A DNA stretch of 64,000 bases from Litorilituus sp. (GCA_030754235.1 JASMAS010000044.1:1-64000), one strand, 5' to 3'. Numbered from the stretch's first letter, positions 1-8,314 are shown. Made by a program: numbers and translations. Notes: generated from the letters alone by a model not told the origin.

Positions 1-1428
1 CCCTCAATCCTCTGGCACGATTATGAGACCTGGGGGGTGTCCCCTAAGTTTGACAAGCCTTCTCAGTTTGCGGGTATTCGTACCGATTTAGATTTAAATA
101 TTATTGGCGAACCTGAAATGTTTTACTGCCAGCCACCTCAAGATTATTTACCTCACCCTGAAGCCTGTTTAGTTACAGGCATAACGCCACAAAAAGCACA
201 AAGTGAGGGGTTATCAGAAGCTGAGTTTGCTGCTCGCATTCATACACTTTTTAGCCAACCTAATACTTGTGTAGCAGGTTATAATAATATTCGTTTTGAT
301 GATGAAGTGTCTCGTTACCTTTTTTATCGTAACTTTTATGACCCTTACGCCCGTGAATGGCAAAATGGTAATAGCCGCTGGGATATCATAGATATGGTAA
401 GGGCCTGTTACGCCCTTCGTCCAGAAGGTATTGAGTGGCCAACCATAGAGCGTGATGGTGAAAAGGTTGTTAGTTTTCGCTTAGAGTTATTAACCAAAGC
501 AAATGGCATTGCCCACGAAGCAGCTCATGATGCCATGAGTGATGTTTATGCCACTATAGCTATGGCGAAGCTCATTAAAGACAAACAACCAAAACTCTAT
601 GATTTTATTTTTAATTTGAAAAATAAAAAACAAGTGGCTGAACTGCTTAATGTTGCAGAGATGACGCCTGTAGTTCACACCTCATCTAAAATTTCTTCAG
701 CTCACGGCTGTACTAGTTGGTTTGCGCCTATTAGTTATCATCCTGTTAATAAAAATGCGGTAATTTGTGTTGATTTAGCCAGAGATATTGAGCCATTATT
801 AACGTTAACAAGCGAAGAAATTAAAACACGTTTATATACTCGCTATGATGATTTACTACCCGATGAAAAACCAATTCCTGTTAAATTAATACACATCAAC
901 AAGTGTCCTATTGTTGCTCCTGCAAAAGCATTACTACCAGAAAACGCAAATCGTCTCGCTATACCGCGAGATTTTTGTTTAGAAAACCTTTCTACATTAA
1001 AACGCTATAGTGAACTAAGGGATAAATTGAGCGATGCTTTCATGCCTGAACCCTTTAACAATTTAGCTGTCGATGCTGAGCAAGCATTGTACGGTGGAAA
1101 TTTTTTTAGCCACAGTGATAAAGCGCAAATGGATATTTTACGAGAATTGCCGTCTGATCAACTTGGCAGCTATCCGTTTACTTTTCAAGATGAACGTTTA
1201 ACAACACTTCTATTTAGATACCGAGCGCGTAATTATCCACAATCATTAACTAGTGAAGAGCAACAGCAGTGGCAGCAATACTGCCAAAATAAGTTGCACT
1301 ATGGGGGTAAAGGCACTTTAAGCCTAGATGAGTTTATAATGAAAATTGAAAATTTAGCCCATGAACACGAAGAAAACAAAACTAAAATGTCATTACTAAA
1401 AGCGCTATTTGAATATGTGCAAGGCTAG
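1..1428 (+). CDS. sbcB: Exodeoxyribonuclease I (5' end outside window)
   Basis: Exonuclease I degrades single-stranded DNA 3' to 5' and works in recombination and mismatch repair. The open frame continues upstream of the first in-frame GTG (37) to base 1. Bases 1-36 encode ILWHDYETWG, which carries the DEDD-family exonuclease motif DYE with the first two metal-binding acidic residues. The true start therefore lies outside the window, and starting at 37 would delete the active site. Further matches to E. coli SbcB are GYNNIRFDDEV, NFYDPYAREWQ, RACYALRPEGIEWP, LTKANGIAHEAAHDAMSDVYATIAMAKL (exonuclease motif III) and the C-terminal LLFRYRARNYP. The C-terminus is complete and of normal extent. 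The family assignment is very secure. Confidence 0.96.
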   Translation, partial: PSILWHDYETWGVSPKFDKPSQFAGIRTDLDLNIIGEPEMFYCQPPQDYLPHPEACLVTGITPQKAQSEGLSEAEFAARIHTLFSQPNTCVAGYNNIRFDDEVSRYLFYRNFYDPYAREWQNGNSRWDIIDMVRACYALRPEGIEWPTIERDGEKVVSFRLELLTKANGIAHEAAHDAMSDVYATIAMAKLIKDKQPKLYDFIFNLKNKKQVAELLNVAEMTPVVHTSSKISSAHGCTSWFAPISYHPVNKNAVICVDLARDIEPLLTLTSEEIKTRLYTRYDDLLPDEKPIPVKLIHINKCPIVAPAKALLPENANRLAIPRDFCLENLSTLKRYSELRDKLSDAFMPEPFNNLAVDAEQALYGGNFFSHSDKAQMDILRELPSDQLGSYPFTFQDERLTTLLFRYRARNYPQSLTSEEQQQWQQYCQNKLHYGGKGTLSLDEFIMKIENLAHEHEENKTKMSLLKALFEYVQG

Positions 1429-1768
1429 GGTTCACTACTTTCACGATTAAATTTTGTTCTAGATAAAAGCGCTTTAATTGAGGCAAGTAGTGTGTAGCTT
1501 AGTCACTCTAGCCAAATACCACTCAGCAAAGCGTAAAACGCTTTTAGCGGAATCCTTCGCACAGCGTGTGTTAGTCATTTTACGACCTTATTGCCATTAT
1601 TTGAGCATTAACTTAGCAGTGAATAAGTTTTGCGCTAATACGTTTGTGTAAACTTAAGCTATGACTTTAATATGAAAGGTATATCTACCAATGTCTATAG
1701 TTTTTACTATGGGCATTGGTAGAAGCAATAACCAGCCTTTACAGCGCTTTACAACACGCAGGCAGTTT
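1429..1768. other. Intergenic region between convergent sbcB and oxidoreductase gene
   Basis: No gene is supported in these 340 bases. They hold a short hairpin at 1528-1544 (AAAGCG, loop TAAAA, CGCTTT) and a long hairpin at 1685-1722, listed separately. A 101-codon rightward open frame that begins near 1691 is a shadow of the leftward oxidoreductase gene. Confidence 0.6.
1685..1722 (+). repeat. Long hairpin (inverted repeat) without T-run
   Basis: CTACCAATG at 1685-1693 is exactly complementary to CATTGGTAG at 1714-1722. The inner 8 bases on each side also pair if G-U is allowed, giving a 17-bp stem closed by a TTTT loop in rightward RNA. In leftward RNA the two wobble pairs become A-C mismatches, so the structure favours the + strand. 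No T-run follows, so this is not a classical terminator. It could be a dispersed palindromic element or an end-stabilising hairpin for the sbcB transcript. Confidence 0.6.
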
Positions 1769-2632
1769 TTATTGTTTAAATCGGGAAATAAGACTAGAAG
1801 TATCCCAACGGTTGCCACCACTTCCTTGAATTTCTTGATAAAAGCTGTCAACCATTTTAGTCATAGGCAATTCAGCATTATTTTTTTCGGCTTCTTCAAA
1901 AGCAATAGCAAGGTCTTTACGCATCCAATCTACTGCAAAGCCAAAATCATATTCGCCTGCAAACATGGTTTTGTAACGATTTTCCATTTGCCATGAGCCT
2001 GCAGCCCCTTTAGAAATAGTTTCTACTAGCGCCTGTGGATCAAGACCTGCTTTTTCTGCAAAATTAAAAGCTTCGGCTAACCCTTGTACAACACCGGCAA
2101 TACAGATTTGATTAACCATTTTAGCTAATTGTCCACTACCGACTTTACCCATCAGTTGACTAAAGCGTGCATATGCATCCATCACAGGTTTAACCTGCTC
2201 AAAGATCTCTTGTGCTCCACCAACCATCACAGTTAATACACCATTTTCAGCGCCTGCTTGGCCACCTGACACGGGCGCATCAAGAAAGAATTTTTGTTGT
2301 GCTACAGCAATATCAGATAATTCACGCGCTAGGTTAGCAGAAGCGGTTGTGTGATCTACCAATATACTGCCTGCAGACATACCTGCTAGTATCCCATGCT
2401 CACCAAGTACCACTTGACGAACGTCGTCATCGTTACCTACACAACAAAAAACAATATCACAATCTTTTGCCGCCAATGCAGGTGTTAGCGCAAATCTGCC
2501 GGAAAATTCTACTTGCCAGTTTTGTGCTTTAGTTTGGTTACGGTTATAAACGCAAACCTCATGTCCTGACTTTTGTAAGTGTCCAGCCATAGGGTAGCCC
2601 ATAACACCTAAACCGATAAATGCTACTTTCAT
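1769..2632 (-). CDS. Beta-hydroxyacid dehydrogenase (3-hydroxyisobutyrate / tartronate semialdehyde reductase family)
   Basis: This 287-aa NAD(P)-dependent oxidoreductase has the family order: an N-terminal Rossmann fold with GLGVMG at residues 7-12, the substrate loop DAPVSGGQAGAENG, and the helix GQLAKMVNQI whose lysine is the catalytic residue. The C-terminal part (KDLAIAFEEAEKNNAELPMT) matches the helical dimerisation domain. Members reduce small semialdehydes such as tartronate or methylmalonate semialdehyde, or succinate semialdehyde. The sequence does not fix the substrate and no catabolic genes adjoin it, so no symbol is given. The ATG start puts the Rossmann strand at residue 3, as usual. 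The DUF2999-like gene lies only 10 bases upstream on the same strand, so the two are probably co-transcribed. Confidence 0.88.
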   Translation of the reverse strand: MKVAFIGLGVMGYPMAGHLQKSGHEVCVYNRNQTKAQNWQVEFSGRFALTPALAAKDCDIVFCCVGNDDDVRQVVLGEHGILAGMSAGSILVDHTTASANLARELSDIAVAQQKFFLDAPVSGGQAGAENGVLTVMVGGAQEIFEQVKPVMDAYARFSQLMGKVGSGQLAKMVNQICIAGVVQGLAEAFNFAEKAGLDPQALVETISKGAAGSWQMENRYKTMFAGEYDFGFAVDWMRKDLAIAFEEAEKNNAELPMTKMVDSFYQEIQGSGGNRWDTSSLISRFKQ

Positions 2633-2642
2633 TTACTTTTCC

Positions 2643-2906
2643 TTAATTTTGTGTGCTTGTTTTTAAGGTTGCTTTTGCCGCTTCTACTTTTGAAAAATCA
2701 AGACCTAACTCTTCAACCGCTTCTTTAATGAGTTCAGGTTGAGTCATCACCAAGCCCATAATTGTTTGTAGTTTTTCAGGGGGAATTTCCAATTGTTGAA
2801 TAACGCCCATGGCCATAAGTGGGTTTTCGGTTAACGCTTGGAATAATTCATTAATTTTTCCTTCATTAATATTTAATTCTTTCAACAGTTGAATAATTGG
2901 GTTCAT
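2643..2906 (-). CDS. Small conserved protein, DUF2999-like
   Basis: This 87-aa acidic, helix-rich protein has no signal peptide or membrane segment. It opens MNPIIQLLKELNINEGKINELF, continues with a repeated 'NPLMAMGVIQQL' / 'PEKLQTIMGLVMTQPELIKEAV' helical pattern, and ends with a lysine- and threonine-rich tail. I recognise it as resembling DUF2999, a short family of Vibrio, Shewanella and Colwellia relatives with no known function; that match is from memory. It precedes the oxidoreductase gene by 10 bases, which suggests co-transcription. Confidence 0.72.
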   Translation of the reverse strand: MNPIIQLLKELNINEGKINELFQALTENPLMAMGVIQQLEIPPEKLQTIMGLVMTQPELIKEAVEELGLDFSKVEAAKATLKTSTQN

Positions 2907-3043
2907 ATTTTACTTTCCAGTACTTTGTTAATTACGATTAAATGATTAAAAAGAAGTTTACCCTTTTTTGCATTTAAAAGAAAAACAATGTAATATTGCT
3001 CAAAATTAAATTGTGCACAACCAAAACACATAAAGGAATCATC

Positions 3044-3526
3044 ATGAGTGAAAATATTTATCAGTTTTCAGTAAATAATATTGCGGGGGAAGTCACTGAG
3101 CTTTCAAAGTATAAAGGCAAGGTGTTGCTAGTTGTTAATACTGCGAGTGACTGTGGCTTTACTCCACAGTATCAAGGTTTACAAGAACTATACGAAAAAC
3201 ATCAAGCTGAAGGTTTTGAGGTACTTGCCTTTCCTTGTAATCAATTTAAAAACCAAGAAAAAGGTAGTGACGAACAAATCAAACAGTTTTGTGATTTACG
3301 TTTTAACATTAAATTTCCATTATTTAGCAAAATTGATGTAAACGGTGAAAATACACATCCTTTGTTTAACTTTATCAAGGCAAAAGCCCCCGGTTTACTT
3401 GGTTCAACGTCAATAAAGTGGAATTTCACAAAGTTTTTAATTAACCGTGAAGGCAAAGTATATAAACGCTTCTCACCAACCACTAAGCCTCAAGCTATTG
3501 AGAAAGATATTTTAAAGTTTTTGTAA
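3044..3526 (+). CDS. Glutathione peroxidase (Cys type)
   Basis: This thiol peroxidase (160 aa) reduces hydrogen and organic peroxides with glutathione or thioredoxin. The ATG at 3044 is chosen over an upstream TTG at 2996 because AAAGGA lies 6 bases before it and the family N-terminus (IYQFSVNNIAGEVTELSKYKGKVLLVVNTAS) then fits. The peroxidatic residue is Cys37 in NTASDCGFTPQY, encoded by TGT, so it is not a selenoprotein. FPCNQF (Cys65) and the WNFTKFLI block complete the catalytic set. The protein is about the size of E. coli BtuE. An OhrR-type regulator starts 4 bases after the stop and is probably in the same transcript. Confidence 0.93.
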   Translation: MSENIYQFSVNNIAGEVTELSKYKGKVLLVVNTASDCGFTPQYQGLQELYEKHQAEGFEVLAFPCNQFKNQEKGSDEQIKQFCDLRFNIKFPLFSKIDVNGENTHPLFNFIKAKAPGLLGSTSIKWNFTKFLINREGKVYKRFSPTTKPQAIEKDILKFL

Positions 3527-3529
3527 ACG

Positions 3530-3988
3530 ATGAATTTATCAACCATGATAAAAAATGAAGGTTTGCAGTTAGAAAACCAATTATGCTTTCGCCTTTATAG
3601 TTTAACTAAGCTAATGGGCAGGCATTATGCACCTGTACTGAAAAAATTAGGGCTCACTTATCCACAGTATTTGGTAATGCTTGTTCTTTGGGAAAATAAT
3701 AACATTACATCAGCAATTTCGGTAAAGCAGTTAGGTGACAAACTTGATTTAGATTCTGGTACTTTGTCGCCGCTGCTAAAACGATTAGAAAAACAGCAGT
3801 TGCTTCGTCGACATAGAAACCCTAAAGATGAACGAAGTGTTGAAATTAAACTTACAAACGCTGGCTGTCAATTAAAAGTAGAAGCTCAAGGTATTCCCGC
3901 GCAAATGTTTTCTGTCACGGGAATGTCTATTGATGAATTACATAAACTCAATAGCCAATTAGATAACCTATTGGCTAATATGAGTTAA
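3530..3988 (+). CDS. ohrR: MarR-family organic-peroxide sensor, OhrR-like
   Basis: This 152-aa winged-helix repressor matches OhrR along its length. The N-terminal ENQLCFRLYSLTKL holds the single reactive cysteine (Cys19) that OhrR proteins oxidise with organic hydroperoxides. LGLTYPQYLVMLVLWE is the family signature, and LDSGTLSPLLKRLEKQQLLRRHRNPKDERSVEIKLT is the recognition helix and wing. It normally represses ohr. Here the immediate upstream neighbour is a glutathione peroxidase, and no ohr lies in the window. An in-frame ATG also occurs at 3545, but 3530 fits the usual distance to the cysteine. Confidence 0.88.
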   Translation: MNLSTMIKNEGLQLENQLCFRLYSLTKLMGRHYAPVLKKLGLTYPQYLVMLVLWENNNITSAISVKQLGDKLDLDSGTLSPLLKRLEKQQLLRRHRNPKDERSVEIKLTNAGCQLKVEAQGIPAQMFSVTGMSIDELHKLNSQLDNLLANMS

Positions 3989-4004
3989 ATAGCTTATTGC
4001 CTGC

Positions 4005-5396
4005 TTAAGCAAATAATTCTCGATGGAGTTTTTCAACAACATGATTTGCATCGTTTTCAGCCACTAAAAAGCATAAATTATTGGCACTAGCGCCGTGACA
4101 AATTAAACGGATGTTAGTGTCATTAATGGTTTGAAAAATACTTTCACCAATGCCTTTTGCACTATGTAAACTATTACCAATTACAGCAACCAACGATAAA
4201 CCATGCTCAACAGTCACTTCACATAATTGCTCTAATTCCTGCACTACGGTAGAAGTTAATAATGCCTGCATGGAACCGCTAGGGTTATCAAAGGTTAACG
4301 CGACACTAATTTCACTGGTGGTGATCAAATCCACACTGAGCTCATGTTTAGCTAATATAGAAAACACTTTGGCTAGAAACCCGCTTGCATGTAACATTGC
4401 AGGGCTTTTTACTGTCACAAGAGTTTGCTCACGTCTTAAGGCAATTGAGCGATAAGTAGGGTTTGATTCAACTTTTTGTTTTATCTGTGTTCCCCCTTTT
4501 TCAGGCTCTTTAGAAGAGCCAACAAACACGGGAATATTTTGACGCATGGCAGGAATTAACGTTGCCGGATGCAAAATTTTTGCTCCGAAAGTGGCCATTT
4601 CCGCAGCTTCGCCAAAACTAATTTCTTTAATGGCTCGTGCTTGTTCGGTAATGCGCGGGTCAGTTGTAAATATACCAACAACATCGGTCCAAATAGCTAA
4701 ATGATCAGCATTCAATGCTTCAGCAAGTAATGCAGCACTATAATCAGACCCCCCCCGGCCAAGTGTTGTTGTTTCACCTAAACCATCTTGACCAATAAAC
4801 CCTTGAGTAACCGATACTTGTTGCTCCAATTTAGGCAATAAAAGTGCATTACTTGCTTGTTTTAATTGCTCAATATCAACAACCGCTTTGCCGTATAAAC
4901 TATTGGTTTTCATTACCTGTTGCACATTAAAGTATGCCCCATTAACGCCGATAGATTGCAACACTTTAGCAAATATTCGCGAACTTAATTGTTCGCCAAA
5001 AGCTAAAATGGCATCGGCCTGTTTCACCGTATAATGCTCAGATTGCTTTAAAGCATAAATAGCTAACTGATCAAGTAGGCTGTCTATTTCTGCATTTACC
5101 GATTGCTCTACTTCATTAGCTAAATGCTGAGTAATTTTTAATTGAATAGCACGAATATTAGCTATAATTTCTCGTTGCTCTTCACTAGAGATATTGCTTT
5201 GACTCAGGCGTACTAAATAATTTGTCACACCAGCGCTAGCTGAAACAACAACTAAACGAGTACTTGTTTCATTTTTAATGATCTGTGCACAACGCAGCAT
5301 GGCTGAAAAGTCAGCAACACTTGTCCCGCCAAACTTAGCTACCGTCAGTGCGGTGCTTTGATCAGATAGCTTTTGAGGTGATTGATTTTGATACAT
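4005..5396 (-). CDS. lysC: Aspartate kinase III, lysine-sensitive
   Basis: LysC phosphorylates aspartate, the first step towards lysine, threonine, methionine and diaminopimelate. The 463-aa protein has the kinase signature KFGGTSVADF at residues 21-30, the GRGGSDYSAALLAEAL block and FGAKILHP. A C-terminal ACT-domain region contains LITTSEISVALTFD and VAVIGNSLHSAKGIGESIF. It is a stand-alone kinase of the E. coli LysC size (about 450 aa), not fused to homoserine dehydrogenase. The leader carries a lysine riboswitch, which supports lysine-specific control. A Shine-Dalgarno AGGAAG sits at 5403-5408 on the complementary strand, just ahead of the ATG. Confidence 0.95.
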   Translation of the reverse strand: MYQNQSPQKLSDQSTALTVAKFGGTSVADFSAMLRCAQIIKNETSTRLVVVSASAGVTNYLVRLSQSNISSEEQREIIANIRAIQLKITQHLANEVEQSVNAEIDSLLDQLAIYALKQSEHYTVKQADAILAFGEQLSSRIFAKVLQSIGVNGAYFNVQQVMKTNSLYGKAVVDIEQLKQASNALLLPKLEQQVSVTQGFIGQDGLGETTTLGRGGSDYSAALLAEALNADHLAIWTDVVGIFTTDPRITEQARAIKEISFGEAAEMATFGAKILHPATLIPAMRQNIPVFVGSSKEPEKGGTQIKQKVESNPTYRSIALRREQTLVTVKSPAMLHASGFLAKVFSILAKHELSVDLITTSEISVALTFDNPSGSMQALLTSTVVQELEQLCEVTVEHGLSLVAVIGNSLHSAKGIGESIFQTINDTNIRLICHGASANNLCFLVAENDANHVVEKLHRELFA

Positions 5397-5530
5397 GTTT
5401 TTCTTCCTAAATGCTATGAGTTATCAATATTTATAATAAAGTCACTAGCGAATTAATACAGGAAGAGCATGACTGAACAGTTTATAAACAACGCCATAGA
5501 GGAGCAATAGGAGCGATGATAACTTTTTCA

Positions 5531-5729
5531 GCCAGAAGCTCTCCACCTTGCCCAAAATGGGTTTATAAAAACAGGTGACAGCCCTAAGGATTCAGCCTTA
5601 GCGACCGAGTATTAACAGCCACAATGTTAATACTCTCGGCGATAAACTCCCTCAATAACGCTTGTGGAATGTGGTTCCTGATACCTTTTGGGTATAACGT
5701 TATTTACCTAGTTATCGCGCCTCTTCTGG
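5531..5729 (-). promoter_or_regulatory. Lysine riboswitch (L box) aptamer
   Basis: Read leftward, the lysC leader opens with CCAGAAGAGGCGCG (5729-5716). It contains the GCCGAG and CTCGGTCGC elements and the CTAAGGCTGAATCCTTAGGG arm followed by CTGTCACC. It closes with AAGGTGGAGAGCTTCTGGC, whose CTTCTGG pairs with the opening CCAGAAG to make P1. These are the conserved blocks of the lysine aptamer seen upstream of E. coli lysC, in the same order and spacing. No T-run terminator follows, so control is probably at translation initiation. Confidence 0.93.
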
Positions 5730-5767
5730 TGTTACTTCACTATTAATAATAATTGAGCAACGGCTCT

Positions 5768-5796
5768 ATTAGACCTTAAGTCAACGATAATTGCAA
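5768..5796 (-). promoter_or_regulatory. Candidate sigma-70 promoter of lysC leader
   Basis: On the minus strand, TTGCAA (5796-5791) and TCTAAT (5773-5768) are separated by 17 bases. They match the -35 and -10 consensus at 4/6 and 5/6 positions. The predicted start, about 5761, would place the riboswitch about 30 bases into the transcript. This is inferred from sequence only. Confidence 0.45.
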
Positions 5797-5889
5797 TAGA
5801 CTTTTAGACGGCTATTCCTATTTATTTTTTCAATAATACTATTAAGTAAAGTTAGTTTATTGATATAGTTAATTTAAATTGATTAACTC

Positions 5890-6672
5890 ATGTTATCTAT
5901 AAAAATAATGGATTTATTTCTTCTTAAAAAAATTATCTCAGTACTTATTATGCCTATTAATTTGATAATAATCTTACTGTTGCTAGCAATAATATTTTTT
6001 AAAAGCAAACCTGCTCGCAGTTTTAAATGCTTATTAAGCGCTTTTATTGCAATAGTGCTGTGTTCAGTACCGGTTGTTTCAGACACCATGATGGTAAAGT
6101 TAGAAGATAACTATGAGACATATACTCGTTCAAGTATGCCTGTTGATTATATTGTTGTACTTGGCGGTTGGCATTATCCCAATGATGCTCGACCTGTTAC
6201 TAGCCAACTTAACCATGCTTCATTACAACGTTTGGTTGAAGCATTTAGAGTATATAAACTTCACCCCGAAGCTAGAATTATAACTTCAGGACATCACAGT
6301 ACTGATGCCGTTTCAAATGCCGAAAAAATGAAGCTATCTTTGGTGTTATTAGGCGTGCCTGAACAAAAGATCATCATTGAAAATTTCCCCAGAGATACAG
6401 AAGAAGAAGCTCAACTTATTAGCCCTAGAATACAAGGTGCTAATATAGTATTGATTACTAACGCCAATCACATGACAAGAGCAATGCATTATTTTCATGC
6501 AGAAGGTGTCTACCCCCTTGCTGCCCCAACAGGCTTTTGGGTTAAAAACCCTGACAGTGAAAAAAACTGGACAAATTACCTGCCTGACATTAATAAACTT
6601 CATCAAACAACTCTTGTCTGGTATGAAAGTTTATCCTTGCTGGTTCAGAGGATTAAAGAGTTGTTCAGTTAA
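5890..6672 (+). CDS. elyC: Envelope biogenesis factor ElyC (DUF218/YdcF-like)
   Basis: This 260-aa inner-membrane protein is close in size and layout to E. coli ElyC (YcbC, 259 aa), which is needed for cell-wall synthesis at low temperature and affects the lipid-carrier pool. Two hydrophobic segments (about residues 12-37 and 45-62) precede a DUF218 domain. That domain runs DYIVVLGGWHYPN, LVEAFRVYKLHPEARIITSGH, FPRDTEEEAQLI and VLITNANHMTRAMHYFHAEGVYPLAAPT. An in-frame ATG at 5908 (MDLFLLKK) is an alternative start, and neither start has a strong ribosome site. The stop overlaps the convergent ybgI stop within TTAA at 6669-6672. Confidence 0.88.
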   Translation: MLSIKIMDLFLLKKIISVLIMPINLIIILLLLAIIFFKSKPARSFKCLLSAFIAIVLCSVPVVSDTMMVKLEDNYETYTRSSMPVDYIVVLGGWHYPNDARPVTSQLNHASLQRLVEAFRVYKLHPEARIITSGHHSTDAVSNAEKMKLSLVLLGVPEQKIIIENFPRDTEEEAQLISPRIQGANIVLITNANHMTRAMHYFHAEGVYPLAAPTGFWVKNPDSEKNWTNYLPDINKLHQTTLVWYESLSLLVQRIKELFS

Positions 6673-7427
6673 GCCGGATTATCAACATCGACAAAAACCA
6701 CTTCCAAATTAAGAGTTTGCGCTAAATGTTCACCAAGTGCTTTAATGCCATATCGCTCAGTAGCATGGTGGCCAGCCGCAAAAAAATGAATATCCATTTC
6801 ATGTGCAATATGGGTTGTTTTTTCTGATACTTCCCCTGAGATAAATGCATCAATACCCTGCTCAGCCGCAAGCTCAATATAGTCTTGACCTCCGCCGGTA
6901 CACCAAGCAAGCGTGTTAATGACTTTATTTGAAGGAGGAGCAATATGTAAACATGGACGATTTAATTGTTCATTAAGCAACTGAGAAAACTCTTCACCGG
7001 TATGTGTTTGAGGTAATTTTCCTTGCAGAGCAACACTCAAAGGGTTTTCTAGCTCTAACGGGCCTAATATCTCAAGACTTAGTCGTTGTGCAAGTTGAAC
7101 GTTATTACCAAGTGTAGGGTGAATATCTAACGGTAAATGGTAAGCAAACAAATTAATATTATGCTCAAGTAGAGATTTAATCCGTTTATGCTTCATACCA
7201 CGAATAACATAAGACTCATTCTTCCAAAAGTAGCCATGATGCACTAGTAAGGCATCAGCATTTTCTTTAATCGCTTGCTCTATCAACGCTTGCGATGCGG
7301 TAACGCCAGTGACAATTTTTTGTACTTGCTCGCTTCCTTGAATTTGCAAACCATTTGGCGCGTAATCCTTAATTTTTTCAGGTTTCAATATATTATTTAA
7401 GTAGTGTTCTAGGTTATTTCTTTGCAT
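6669..7427 (-). CDS. ybgI: Nif3-like dinuclear metal-centre protein YbgI
   Basis: This 252-aa protein of the NIF3/YbgI family (annotated as GTP cyclohydrolase 1 type 2 homologue) forms toroidal hexamers with a two-metal site; its function remains unclear. Seen here are the N-terminal YAPNGLQIQG, the metal-binding LLVHHGYFW, AYHLPLDIHPTLGNN, the glycine-rich WCTGGGQDYIELAAEQGIDAFISGE and the C-terminal HFFAAGHHATERYGIKALGEHLA, which brings the last histidine and glutamate ligands. Length matches E. coli YbgI (247 aa). The methyltransferase gene lies 5 bases upstream on the same strand, which implies co-transcription. Confidence 0.93.
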   Translation of the reverse strand: MQRNNLEHYLNNILKPEKIKDYAPNGLQIQGSEQVQKIVTGVTASQALIEQAIKENADALLVHHGYFWKNESYVIRGMKHKRIKSLLEHNINLFAYHLPLDIHPTLGNNVQLAQRLSLEILGPLELENPLSVALQGKLPQTHTGEEFSQLLNEQLNRPCLHIAPPSNKVINTLAWCTGGGQDYIELAAEQGIDAFISGEVSEKTTHIAHEMDIHFFAAGHHATERYGIKALGEHLAQTLNLEVVFVDVDNPA

Positions 7428-7432
7428 AGTAT

Positions 7433-8242
7433 TTATTTTGTTTTTGAGGTGAAGTGCGTTTTAGGTACCTTCATAGAAGGCACTTTTACCGGATTAAATT
7501 TTGCTCTGATTTGCCACTTTGGTTTTATAGGGCTTAGTGGTAATAGTCTTTTTTTGGCAATCATAACATAGACAGATCCTAAGCTAGTGAAATAATTTCC
7601 TGCAAATTTTCGCCAACATTTTGCCACGCCATGTCGGCTTACTTTCCCGACTAATGAAGTATGTAAAACACGTTCATCGGCAATAATTTCGTAGCCCATC
7701 AAATGTAGCCAATCTTTAACTCGCCCTGGTGTGAAAAAATGTTCATTCCATGGTGTTTGTTTTTTTCTATAGGGAAGCCAGCGGTTCATTCCTGCTAACG
7801 AAAAAGGATTAAAGCCAGTAACAACTAGATACCCATTAGGAATAATAACTCTATTCGCTTCGCGAATAACATGGTGTGGGTCAAGCGAAAACTCTAACGC
7901 ATGGCTAAGTATGCAAACATCAACACTATGCTCAAGTAAAGGCAAATCATCTAACTCAGCAATAACACAAGCATGGCTACCCTTTTCCATGATTATATTG
8001 GTACTGTTTTTACTAGAGCAGCACGTAACTTGATGCTTTATAGAACTACCTTGAGTATTAATATCATGACTTAGTGCACCAATTTTTAATAAATGATAAC
8101 CAAAAAACTTTTGCCACCAAGGTTGCAGCGTTTTATCTATCGCCGATAGAATAACTTCACCATTGGGTAAGTTTTTCCATGAATCTGGGTAATGAGGTTG
8201 TCTAAATGCTAACGCAGGTTTCATAAGTCGCTTTATTAACAA
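7433..8242 (-). CDS. SAM-dependent methyltransferase, YafS-like
   Basis: This 269-aa class I methyltransferase of the Methyltransf_11 type lacks a textbook glycine-rich motif I. It keeps LPLLEHSVDVCILSHALEFSLDPHHVIREANRVIIPNGYLVVTGFNPFSLAGMNRWLP, the motif II-III region typical of YafS proteins. The substrate is unknown. It is divergent from gloB with 72 bases between starts, and mltD follows gloB, reproducing the mltD-gloB-yafS neighbourhood of E. coli. The tail after about residue 240 is rich in lysine and proline. Confidence in the fold is high; equivalence to YafS rests mostly on position. Confidence 0.85.
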   Translation of the reverse strand: MLIKRLMKPALAFRQPHYPDSWKNLPNGEVILSAIDKTLQPWWQKFFGYHLLKIGALSHDINTQGSSIKHQVTCCSSKNSTNIIMEKGSHACVIAELDDLPLLEHSVDVCILSHALEFSLDPHHVIREANRVIIPNGYLVVTGFNPFSLAGMNRWLPYRKKQTPWNEHFFTPGRVKDWLHLMGYEIIADERVLHTSLVGKVSRHGVAKCWRKFAGNYFTSLGSVYVMIAKKRLLPLSPIKPKWQIRAKFNPVKVPSMKVPKTHFTSKTK

Positions 8243-8314
8243 GTGTTTTTGTCAGTATAATTAACTATCAACGGTAAGCAAGTTAGATTTTCCAACGCCT
8301 CAAGAGTAACAATT

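Larger units (their letters stand above)
5397..5889. other. Divergent lysC / elyC intergenic region
   Basis: The 493 bases between the divergent starts hold the lysC promoter candidate, the L-box aptamer and the expression platform (5397-5530). In the platform, leftward CTTCCT at 5465-5460 is exactly complementary to the lysC Shine-Dalgarno AGGAAG at 5408-5403. The last 90 bases before elyC are very AT-rich and would carry its promoter, though I find no clear -35/-10 pair. Confidence 0.6.

Noticed and set aside
1691-1996. Rightward 101-codon open frame over the oxidoreductase gene
   Set aside because: It lies antisense to a well-conserved gene. The codons show no protein-like pattern, and the frame has no ribosome site.
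3044-3526. Selenocysteine in the glutathione peroxidase
   Set aside because: The active-site codon is TGT, an ordinary cysteine, and no SECIS hairpin follows.
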